Origin: Callipepla californica brunnescens
Taxonomy: Eukaryota; Chordata; Aves; Galliformes; Odontophoridae
DNA: 64,000 nucleotides
Reading direction: 5' to 3'
NCBI GenBank assembly: GCA_023055505.1
Contig: JALIRH010000019.1
Location: 992,001 to 1,056,000 of the forward strand
Shown: positions 53,037 through 64,000 of the stretch, piece by piece
How positions within the stretch are numbered: the first letter of the stretch is position 1
Layout of the letters: each line of letters starts with the position of its first letter
Notes under the pieces: generated by a model
The model's database searches: none
The model's input: only the letters and a program-made list of their open reading frames with translations
Told to the model about the DNA's origin: nothing
Position numbers and translations under genes: made by a program

Positions 53037-54507
53037 CTAAAATTTAAAAGAAGAAACACTAGTCGCAACAATGTTATCCTAAATATACATTCCAACAAGA
53101 AGGAACAGAACTGGATCTATCATGGAACAGCTGTTAACCAAAGCAAATTTGTCTTCCAGTCAACAAACTCAATGACACCACTAAGAATGGGATAGAATAG
53201 TGCTTTCTGCATATGCACTAAAAGAACTAACACCTATACACGTACACAGAAACTATAAAATTACTGAAAGGCACAGCAAAATATACACCATTTGAAGAGT
53301 TAAAACTGCCTTCGCAAAAGAACATGATATTTCTCATTTCAGGCATTCCCTGAAGGTAAGTATTCAGGATGCAGGAGATCCATTTAATATCCACCCAGAC
53401 TTGTACCCATATTAAAGTATGTCCATCATCCTCAGAAACAATTTTAAAAAAAGACAACAAAGGTAGTAACAAAAGGATAGAAACCTGTTTAAAGGATAGT
53501 AAGAAAAAGGAGGCGACAGTCAGCATGCAGAAAGGAAGGTCACCAGATCACCCCCCTAGGACCTGTGCGATTTAATAGATTCATAAATTACACTGAGAGG
53601 AAGGTCACACACGAAGGGGTGCAGTCTTCAAGTGACAACAAGTATTCTGCACAACGAAGAACTGTGCAGGTTATGAGGAGCTACAGAAGAAATACCGACC
53701 GGCTCAGCAAAAAACCACAACGTTAAATATTACTAAATGTGAATTAATGAAGGAAATAAATTCTAACAACATAAAAAAATCACGGAGATTATAAACTTAC
53801 TAGTACTGTTCAGAAACAAGGTCTTCCCTACTGTTCTAGAAAAATACCCAGTTAAGAATTACTAGCAGAAATATAAAACTAAATAAGACACAATTATGTC
53901 ACTCATTAATCTAGTAGGCAATTCTGTTCACCCATCTTATAAAGGGAAAATAATAATTAAAGAACAATAAAAATAAAAAAAATTCCAATGGCTTCTGCTA
54001 CAGGAATGACAAAGCTAAGCTAGAATTCTTCAGCCTAAAATTATGAAAACTAAGGGGGACTATGACAAAGGGCCAGGGCAGCATTAATGGTGAAGGTGAA
54101 ACAACTCTCTCTTAGCCCCATATGGCAGAAAGGCAGCAGGATGGACTCCAACAGTTTGAAATTCTGTCAGACTGCTGATTAAACAGCAGAACAACTTCAT
54201 ACTCTCAGAAAAAAAATCTGTACTTTTGGCAGCATATAGCATAGCCATCATGAATAGATAGAAAACCCTTCATTGAGTCTGTCCTTATTCTCCTGTTGTA
54301 GTGTCTCCAAAAGATTTAATTTTTGAGGCTGTCCATGTACTTGACACGAGTTTAGGAATGTCTGTAAGAATCTAAAGTCTGGATCCCGGTTTGTGGATCA
54401 AAAGAGATCCTATGTGATCCATATCTCAAAGAAGCAGACCACGTAAGAGGTCTGAATTGGGAACCAAAGCAGGCTCAGCAGACTGATTTGACTGCAGCTT
54501 ACATAGG

Positions 54508-54960
54508 AGCGCAGAATTCGCTGAGCTGGAAGGGACCCACAGGGATCACTGAGTCCAACTCCTGGCTCCACACATCACCACCCAAAATCCAAACCCTATG
54601 TCTGAGAGCACTGTCCTGAACTCTGGCACTCGGGGCCATGCCCACTGCCCTGTGCAGCCTGCTCCATGCCCACTGCCCTCTGGGGCAGAACCATTCCCTA
54701 ACCCCCAGCTGCCCCTCCCCTGACACAGCTCCATGCTGTTCCCTCGGGCCCTGTTGCTGTCACAGAGAGCAGAGCTCAGCACTACACCTCTGCTCCCCGT
54801 GAGTGCTTTCTGCCCTCATGTAGTGGCACCTCGACCCACACACAGTGCTGGAGGTGAGGCTGCACAGTGCAGAGCAGAGAGGGACACCCCCTCCCCTCCC
54901 TCAGTGGCAGTGCTGGGACCAATGGCTGCCAGGGTACGCTGCTGGCTCACTGAACATGTT
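54508..54960 (-). repeat. CR1 LINE 3' region, about 450 bp
   Basis: The + strand reads GAGCTGGAAGGGACCCACAG, GGATCACTGAGTCCAACTC, CCTGTTGCTGTCACAGAGAG and GAGGCTGCACAGTGCAGAGC, the antisense of a GC-rich CR1 3' end and late ORF2. It is relatively well kept, suggesting a younger copy than the others. Confidence 0.88.
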
Positions 54961-57900
54961 CAGCAGTGGCAATTCATTACTGCACACATAAAACATGCAT
55001 AGGGATCATGAGAGAGAATATACCAACTTCCCACTAAGTTTCCCACCCAGAGCACCCGAATATCACCCGGCTTGTGCAGGACTACAGGCAGTAAAACTAA
55101 CCTGAAAGATAGATAGTATGCACATCTGCACATATGCATCCAAAGAATGAAACAAAAGGACCAACACTGCTCAATTTCCCCCCATTTAAATATTATTTCA
55201 AACATTATTTAAAAAAAATGGGGTAAAACATATCTACTTATATATCCAACAGTACAAACACACCTGCAGTTTGCCAATTCACATTCTTGTTCCTTACTCT
55301 CCAAAGTAAAACTTACCACTCTGAAATCAAAGCTGAAATACTAAAATGTTCACTCATGTCACTGGAGTTGGCTTCTGGACTACTAGTGATATATTGCTAC
55401 CTTTCTGTCTTAAGTCATAATAAAAATGCATCAATAAAACAACTGACACATAGATCACATACTGTCACTGCGATGCAATTATATTAGAAAACAAACTGCA
55501 GAATTCTATGTTATTTTCCCCTCTAATAACATCCTAGAGGAGAAAGATGAGGAAAATCTCGCTTTGACTTTACAAAGCATAGAACAAGTTTGGCATTTTG
55601 GACATAGAGTGTATTAACTATGCAACCAGCATGGCTTTCCTTCCAGTCCCCTCTAGTAGCCAGGTTTCACTTGGAAGTGTTAAAATGCCACATAACTCAA
55701 ATTTAAGAAATAAAAAGACAACCGCTTCTGTGGCATGTACAACAATCATTTACAAACCTAAATCTGCCTCTGAAAAGAGAAACCCATCATTTCAACAAGA
55801 TGAATTTAATTCAGTTCTAAAAACATTTTATCATGACCACATCGATTCATTCACTGTTTTTTGAGCTCAAGTTTCCAACCTTCATAGTCTCCTTTTTACT
55901 TTATTTGGTAATTCATATAAATCTGTATATAACTTTTTAGACAATCCCCTCCCCTGTGCCACAAGGAACAAACCTGCTCCACATAACATCAACTTCAGAT
56001 TAATTAAATAGAGTCTAATAAAGTGGGTCTGCTTTTTTCTTGAAATATTTTCCCAGAAATGCTTTTGGTGACTGGATTTGGCATAAGTGCTGTGGTACCA
56101 ACATGACCCAATTGCTGTACTGCACCATCCAGAATTAATACGTGATACTTCTGAAGGTTCAGATGGAGAAACCGAGGAGCAAAGAAGAGGAGAAATGAAC
56201 TTGACAAAGGTCACACGACACAGACACTAAGCTTGATGAAGAACCTATGCTTCTGAATCTGGGTCCATGTCAAATGCAGTTGGTGCAACTACACAAACAT
56301 ACACGCTGTGAATATCCATAAACGAATGCACACAAAGTGAGCTGGTAGGTGAGAAAGTCAGTTACTAAACAGGGAAGTCACGTCTGTTTGCAGGTGTCAA
56401 GTTCATGTAAGCCTACAAAAGCAGGCAGTTCCTTTGAGGAGAAGGGAGCACGAATGCCTTCAGTAACACCAAGTTGAGCTCATCCTTTTATAAGATATCA
56501 GACAATTCACAAAGAAGATTTCTCCTGCTCTAACTGTTGCAAAAGCATGAAAGATCAGGCCTTCCCAGAACAACAGTCCATCAACAGCAAGATGCAGTTT
56601 TGAAGAAACTGTGCTTTATTAGCTCTAGAGTTGCTCCTGGAAAATGACCTACTTAGGTGAAAGACAACTCTTTTTTTCTTTCTGGAGGTTATCTGAATAC
56701 ATGCAGGACACGGCAGAGAACTGAATGTTGAGGTGACCAGCTGATCTTCACTCTCACACTAATCATTACTGGTATACTGTTACTGCCAGTGGCCTCACAA
56801 TTCAGAAGGACGGTGCTGACTTCTTCCTTGTGACAGTCTGGAAATACTTCAAGGGTTCTAAGCATGTGGCAGGGAGAATTCGGTTCTCTTAACAAAGTTC
56901 CAGGTAATATTTTTAGATCAGATTCTCAAAAGGTGATTTGAGTTCATCTGCATTTTCTGTGAGGCTATGAAGACCTCTTCTGTCTGACGTTCTGTCCAAT
57001 GTCTGGGAAGAACTGTGTTAAATTATTTTAATTAATATATTTATAGAAATTATAGAAATTAAACTTCAAATGAAAAACTGGACGTCCCAAAATCATTAAT
57101 GTTAGCACCAAAAGCCTTAAAATTATTTCCTTGAAATTTAACAAAAATATTTTTTTAACAATATATGTATTGCCCAAGGAGGATATGTTTCAGAATAATC
57201 TTCAGAGAAGGAAGAATAAAACACAGCTGACAATTTAATCTGCTCCACTCCACTGGACTAAACCAGCAATGCTTTTTATAAAAAATGATTCTTTCCAATT
57301 CAGTCTTTTTGTCTCAACAACAGTTAACGCCTTGTTAGAGCTTATACCTTTGAAAAAAATATTAAAATAACATTTTAGGAGGTTAAGGATGACCATTTCT
57401 GAAGCATGTAGACCATTTCTGCAAACTAATGGGTTTAATTAAACCTTTGATGAAGTAGTAATAGAATGTTCTAGCCTAAGGAAAAAGAATTGCAGCATGA
57501 TGCGTTCCAATACAATCTGTGTTTCAAAGTCTTTGTGCAGAACCTGTGCTCTTGGGACTGTAACGGAATGGTAATTAACAGGAATTACCCTAAGGAAATA
57601 ACGTAGTGTTGGTCATTAAAGGAATCCCTTCTTCCATTCCCTGCAAAGCAACAGATAAGCACTGAGATGAATCGCTACAGCAGTACACGCTGCCATGCAA
57701 AATAACAGACTACATCCCATCAGGAAAAGTAGGGCTCTTAAATAAAAGATAACACGTTGTGATTTACAACAACACACAGGATTTTCTAACTGTTGCTTAC
57801 TAGTAAAATGGAATCATTTTCATTTTTAACGTATGTATGGATGGTACAATTTTAAGCATATTGATTCAAAACTTTAAACGCTAAAGACAGGGTATGAGTA

Positions 57901-58889
57901 ACAATGAGTAACTTGGTTCTTGCCAGCAAAGGGTGATGACGTTTTCTATTACTATTAGTATGCCTTTGCAAAGGAGAAAAAAAAAAAAGGATCTTCATAT
58001 CAGTGCTACTTAAAACAGAGATATAAAATTAAGGGGAAAAAAAAAAAAACCCCAAGCAAAAAAAACCACTTCTAAACCTGATTCTATAGATGGATTTTTA
58101 TGAATCTCTGGGTTCATTCATTTATACCTTACAAAAAGCCACGGGAGATCCAAAAGGCATCATCAATCTGAATGGACAAATTAGCAGCACACTGTGAAGA
58201 GGTTCAGAAGCAGAAAAACTGCATTAGTGTGGCACTTCACCCAGTGCAATAATCCCTGCTGAGAGGTGCAGTATGGCAACTAACACAAACATGCTACTTC
58301 CAGACCCAAAGCAGATCTCACATTGCCTAGTAACTGACTACAACAGTAGCAGCTAATAAAACCTAACATGTAGATGCTGTAAATTTAAACCACACTGGTA
58401 TATATGCCCATTTTACTAACCGTGGTTAAACCTGGCTTGTATCAGAGGCACCGTGTTGGAAAAGGTTCATGAGACAAGTTGAGATCAAAGCTTTTAAACA
58501 AATGTTAGGAAAAAGTAGAAGTGATCAACTGTACAATGTACTCTACTTCCACATGCAAGTATGCAACTGCTCCCAAGACCTTCAAACTTAAATAATTCTT
58601 TTTTTTTTGTCTGACTTGGAAAGAAAATGAGCCCTTTTTCCTCTCTAATCAGGACCCCGTGACGTATTCTATAAACTGGGCTTTGGCTGTATAAGCATGC
58701 CCAACACTCCAGTTTTCATTTTGTGTGTTAAAAGTGTTTTTGGTTTCACAGATGAAGCCTCAGTTCACATTACAAAGGTTACTAAACGCAGACATCGGGT
58801 TTGTGTCGGATCTCCCAATTTAATACAGGGGAATTACGTGATGCACCGGTGCCAAATATACTTGAAACTGAACAGTCCTGATCTGCCAG

Positions 58890-59117
58890 TATCACTTCAC
58901 AGGAGAGGTGCTCCATCATCTTCATGGCCCTCTTCTGGATGCACTGCAACAGCTCCACGTCCTTCACGTGCTGCAGCTCACAGGCTTGGATGCAGTACTC
59001 CAGGTGGGGCCTCATGAGGGCAGAACAGAGGGGGACAGCCATCTCCCTTGCCCTGCTGGCCACTTCTCCTTTGAAGCAGCCCAGGATACTGCTGGCCCTC
59101 TAGGCTGCAAATGCACA
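58890..59117 (-). repeat. CR1 LINE internal fragment
   Basis: The - strand keeps [12 protein letters not shown] and a QKRAMKMMEHLS-like piece, matching the end of CR1 ORF2. The 3' terminus is absent, so this is an isolated internal piece in PPP3CB intron 1. Confidence 0.85.
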
Positions 59118-62100
59118 ACCAGTGCTGGCTTATAAACGAATACAACTCAAAAGCAAATACAACTATGGTGTTCTGTGAAGAAAAGCCAGCATTATTCACT
59201 TTGCCAGCATTGTTGTTTGTTTCTGTTGTTTGATTGTATTTTGTGGGCTTTTGGGGGTTTAGTTTTTACAAATGCATTGCTAACTATGAACCAGCATTCA
59301 GAAAAATAATAAACCCTAATTCCTAGCTTATCTTCTGGTTTATCCCTGGAGTTTTCACCTCTCCATGCCAGTATCTATAATGAACCAAGAAGATTAGCAC
59401 CCATGACAACTACAACAAGGACAGAATACATCCAATTGTCCTTTTCCGCTTGGTAGGACTTAACACAAAGACTGGTAGAGCATAACACAAAGAAGGAATA
59501 GCAATGGAGACATCAGGGATGGTCGGCCTATGGACCTGCAATCTTGACAGTACTAGTGAAACACTAACACAAGTCAGCATCTACTTGAATCAGAAAACTA
59601 GAATCAATAGCTGTCAAAAGATACGAGTTACCCTACTCGTCCCAAACAATACAGTATGTATTCAGTGAAGTCAGTTCCTCCTGAATTATTACTCTGAAAT
59701 GCCACAGAAATTATCCCTTTCTTCAAGTTTCTTTAAAGGCATGTCTCTTCCTACAGTGTCAAGCATTCTTACTTAAAGCTAAGACAGATGACCCTGTCAA
59801 CCTTGAAACTTTGCTAAAGCACTGCGGGCGCTGTGTATTTCATCTCCTGCAGTCTTAGAAGTTTCATAAAATTATAAATTTCAGATGTAACTACTGCTAT
59901 GCTTAATATGTCATGTTGCACTCACCTTTTATGCTGAGCATTTTTCCCCACGAATTTGGTTAATGCTTTGGAAATTTCTCTCAGAAAAAAGTATTTCTTG
60001 TCTAAAAACAACTAGGGGGAGGACCACCCTTAAAAATGACCACACTGCATTATGCTAAAAAATTATTTAGTGTTTAAATGTGCTTCTGCCACTGACAAGA
60101 CTCATAGGACTTCCCCTCACCATGCTTCACGTTCTTAACAGGCTGGTTGAAGGAATCCCTCTGGAGGAGTAAGTTTCATCCACACCATGGTGTTCATGAT
60201 CACTGACAGAACTGCTCCTCAGCGCTTTGCTCAAATTCTCCATAGATACTTTTTGCCTATACTGCATCTCATTGCTATGAATTTCATGATTTAAATTACA
60301 CATTATATGAAGTATTTCACCTTTCCTTTAAACTGAATTTGGGAAGATGCTGTTCAGCACTGCTTTTCTCCTTTTCACTAGGAAACAGAAATTGCAGTTG
60401 TTTCCTACTGATCTTTTCCAGTAAGAACCATTCCCAATGTAAGTAGTACTCAACAATTCCCCTCACTTATCTACACCTTCTCCAAGCCACAGATTTATAA
60501 TTTTCTGTTCCACCTCACACAAAATGCACTGTGCTGCTGAACATATCTCTAGATAAAGAGGAAAACCAGGATGGGGGAATCAAAAATTACATGCTGCCAT
60601 TGCAGATGAACATCTTAACACAAGACGTGCAAAATGGATGCTGCTGCTTTCTCTTTCTCTTTGTCCTAAGCTGATCTTCTAACAGCCCCTGAATTCCCAT
60701 CAGTCTGTTCAACTGTCACCAAAATGGTGACAGTTCAGAATGCCACCCATATGGACCCTAATGTTTTTTTCCAGAGCTCACCACAGCAAAGGTTGTTCCT
60801 TCCCTGTAGTCTGTGCTGCTCAGCCTTTAACACTGCTGTCTCCTGCAGCTTTGCTAACCACTCGCTCAGTCTAAAAGAGCCTTCTGAAACATCTCTGGAA
60901 GTCTACTGTCATAAATCAGCACTATTGCTTTGCTATTTGCTCTGTTTCTAAATAATTTAAGAATATATTTAAGGAGCACTGAAGACAGATGTTGATCTCC
61001 TTCAAGTACAGAAGTTTATTACCTATCAATGTATTTTCCTTCTTAACTAATTTTGATCCAGAAAAAGGATATTTCCTCTTTTGCTTACTTTAAAGACTCT
61101 GATGAGGGAATGTGATCAATGGCTTTGCCTGGATCAATCACATTACTGGCTCCTCCAAAAAAATGCTAAAAATGTCTCTGGATTTCCTTCTATGAAAACT
61201 GGACCAATTCCTCTTTAATACCATATTTCTCCAGGGACTGAGTCAGTCTACTCTTTCACAAGTGCTGCGAGTCTGCTTAAATTAAACTCCCTGATCTACA
61301 GCTCTTCAGTTCAATCTGGAGCTTGGTACAAACGCTGCTGTGCTCCACTTCTCAGACTCAGAAGATGAGTTATGCCACAGGCTATGGAAAATAGATCAGC
61401 AATTTTGCACCCAAAAACCCCGAAGAAGAAGAAAAAAAAAAGACAATTCCATTAGTGCCAGCAGAAGAGTATCGTCTGGTCCCAGAATATATGCTTTTTA
61501 AAATTCATACTGTTGGTATGATCTGAAACCATTTACATTTCTGTGAGACTCCTTCAGTCCCATTCAAAAAAAAAAAAAAAAAAGACTCCTGGGGAAGAGT
61601 TCTTAGGCTTTTCCATCACAAACGCAGATGAAAGTAATTGCCATGTTTCTGCTCTGCCCTTCCCATCTCAGACCTCACCTGCCAGCTGGCCCTACTGAAA
61701 AATAAGACAGGTGTGGGATTTTTTTTTTGTTTGCTGCTTGTTGTCACTGTTTACAGTTCATGCACTCTCACTACTCCCTCAAAAAATGAGCAGGAACGCA
61801 TATGGCCATTCAAACATTAACTCATCAGAATTCTGCTTCACTCCATCTTATCTCCCAACTTGTAACTACGACTTTTTTTTCCCCCAAAGCGTTAATATTC
61901 TCTTTAATAGCCTCCTGCTCTTCTGGATCAGTTAGGAATCAGGCTGGCCAGCAGCACAGAGGCATTCTAAGGGCCTAACTGTATTTTCAAAACAGCCGTC
62001 ATGCTGCCTGTATGCATTTATCCTTCTTACCTGTGCATTTGTTTTGTTTCTTTTTAATTTAAATCAAGACTCTGTATTTTGAAGTCAAATATTACAATAA

Positions 62101-64000
62101 TTTTTCTCCTAGTGGACATCATTGTCAAGAAGTAGCTATTATTATCTTAGTTTAGGATTCTGCTCAAGGCTAAACCATGAGCTTCTTCTCTCTGGGACTT
62201 GTGGAGTAGCTGAGTTGCTTCGATAAGCTGTCATTTAATAGCTAAAAAAACACTTTATCATAGCTTTTATCCAAAATACAGGTATCCTGAAGTCTCCCAT
62301 CTCCAGAAGAGCAGACATCACCTTCATGCATGTCGACCAAAGGCAGTCACTCATTGCAAAAACACAGTAAAATCAGAAGAACCAGAGAGAGCCACTGAAC
62401 ACAAATAGCAGTTTGAATGCCATCTTCCACAACACAGCACAACGCTAAGTGTTCTTCAGAAACAAAAAGGGCACCTCAGCAAGCAGCACACCAAGAAGAC
62501 AGGCACCTTTCCTCATCTCTGTCATATGCAGCAACAGAAGCCTGGCCACCAGACAGCCTGGGGAAACCAAATGCACAACTGGAATCTAGGCGTTTCAGCT
62601 CTGCAGCTAACCATTCATTTATAGGAAAATCCACAAGTACAAATTACTCAGACGTAACTTGAGAAAAAAGAAAACAAAAATTGAGCTTTTAATATACCAT
62701 AGTACAAGCAGCCACCGATTTTTAATTCTTATTTGGAAGGCACAGGAGGCCAATGCAGCCAGACAGCACAAGGCGCATGTGAAGTGACTGTGTTATGTAT
62801 CTGTCCAGTGTGAACACTCTACCTGGTAATGTTTTGGGTACTGCTTAAACATGAGCGTCTCTGATGAGCAGATAAATACACAGGTCAAAATATAAAGGAG
62901 GCTATGTCCTAGTTATTACCCTACCTTCATTAATCAGTAAACTATTTGTATGTAATTAAATGATTAATTTAATTATTACATTATCATATCATCAGGGAAC
63001 TAAGGATTTTTTCTTGCGCGAATATCTCTTGCCCACTTCTGCCCACGCTTATTAACAATGAAGATTTAATTCCTCGTGGCATCTTATTTGTGACACTTTC
63101 TGTTACTTTTCTCCTTTTCCACCAACAGAGAAAGAAAAAGCGGAAAGAAGAGCAACAGAGAAAGCAGTGCAAATACCAGCAAGCATCAAGTCCTGAAGTC
63201 ACGTTTCCCCCCCAGAAGACGTACTGCATGCAGGGCAGGAACGCTCAGGTACAGACCGATGTCCTTCTGCACAGACACACCACGTAACACCACTGCATTT
63301 CTCTTCCAAGTTCTGTGGCTGTTCTCAGGACCTGAGACGCTATCAATGAAACGCCTCAGCAATGAGAGGCACCTGGATGCCCCAAACAGATTTCTTCTGG
63401 GAACAGAGCTGACAGCATCCAAGAAATCAGAACTTACACGGTTTTCCAACCGAGAGCGATTTTGAACTTTCGGTGAAAAATTATTCCCTTAAGAAGATTC
63501 CCCAAAATGTATTCCAGTAAATAAATTCATTAATACCTCTCAGTGACAGACTTGATACTGTGTTGAAAAGCACTGAGTTCTACAACGATTCTTAAGCGTT
63601 CCAGAATTAAAAAGCACAGGACATTGTTTAACCATTCAACTGCTTGACCGGCACGCCCAGCCCACACACCTTCATCAAAACAAATTAATATTTCCTGTCC
63701 CCTGGCACACAGTGCTGACTTGACAGTAGCAGAAGGCCCTCCTGTTTTAAACAAGCACCACCATTCCTGTAATCTGTTCATTGTGCCGTAGGTAAGAGCA
63801 TGGGAGCACTCCCTGTATGTGAGAGGTAGCGCATCTATTTGTGAACAGAGATGTCACATTTTAACATGCTTTCAACAAATGTATTTCTGTTGCACAGATA
63901 CACCCGCTCTGCCCTGACACAACCTGCAATCCTACATCGCTGGGGTTGCTGTCGAAATAATCTTTCGAGCTGCACTGCACCTCCGTGGGGCAGGGGGTGG

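Larger units (their letters stand above)
53037..64000 (-). other. PPP3CB: PPP3CB intron 1 (partial), content
   Basis: From the exon 2 acceptor to the right edge (10.9 kb) I see no exon 1 and no CpG island, so the PPP3CB promoter lies outside. Two CR1 fragments (54508-54960, 58890-59117) and an 18-base A run (61566-61583) are the only features I can name. Confidence 0.6.

Noticed and set aside
63090..63465. Overlapping short frames near the right edge
   Set aside because: No conserved motifs; consistent with intronic chance frames.
53037..64000. PPP3CB exon 1 inside the right end of the window
   Set aside because: No GC-rich segment and no Pro-rich coding sequence ending in a matching donor was seen; exon 1 is probably beyond 64000.

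Overview
This is vertebrate nuclear DNA from a bird. Spliced genes with GT-AG introns, several CR1 LINE fragments and a mariner MITE of the Galluhop/Mariner1_GG type point to a galliform, probably chicken or a close relative. Apart from one CpG island near 4.6-5.5 kb, the window is AT-rich intronic and intergenic sequence.

Two genes can be reconstructed exon by exon. ANXA7 (annexin A7) lies on the + strand. It has a GC-rich promoter and a probable noncoding first exon ending at 4929. The ATG is at 8344, there are 12 coding exons (459 residues), the stop is at 18357-18359 and a poly(A) signal lies at 18552. PPP3CB (calcineurin catalytic subunit A beta) lies on the - strand. Thirteen coding exons, exon 2 to exon 14, run from 53036 down to the stop at 22485, with a 3' UTR to about 20970. 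Exon 1 and the promoter lie beyond the right edge, so more than 10.9 kb of intron 1 fills the right end. Every splice junction keeps frame. The exons give 496 residues; with the usual 28-residue exon 1 the protein would be 524 residues, the length of the long human form.

Layout: 1-4.5 kb, no recognisable gene; 4.5-5.5 kb, CpG island; 5-18.6 kb, ANXA7; 18.6-21.0 kb, gap between the two convergent 3' ends; 21.0-64.0 kb, PPP3CB. CR1 pieces sit in ANXA7 intron 2 and in PPP3CB introns 1, 8, 10 and 11. A 546-bp mariner MITE sits in PPP3CB intron 4.

The most informative signal is an in-frame, protein-conserved extension of PPP3CB exon 12 into its intron (29151-29275). It matches the C-terminus of the calcineurin A-beta-1 isoform, including two cysteines, and is followed by a cluster of antisense-readable AATAAA signals. 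The window therefore encodes both the autoinhibited calcineurin and the isoform that lacks the autoinhibitory domain. Both genes work in calcium signalling (membrane-binding annexin; Ca2+/calmodulin phosphatase), but nothing in the sequence shows co-regulation.
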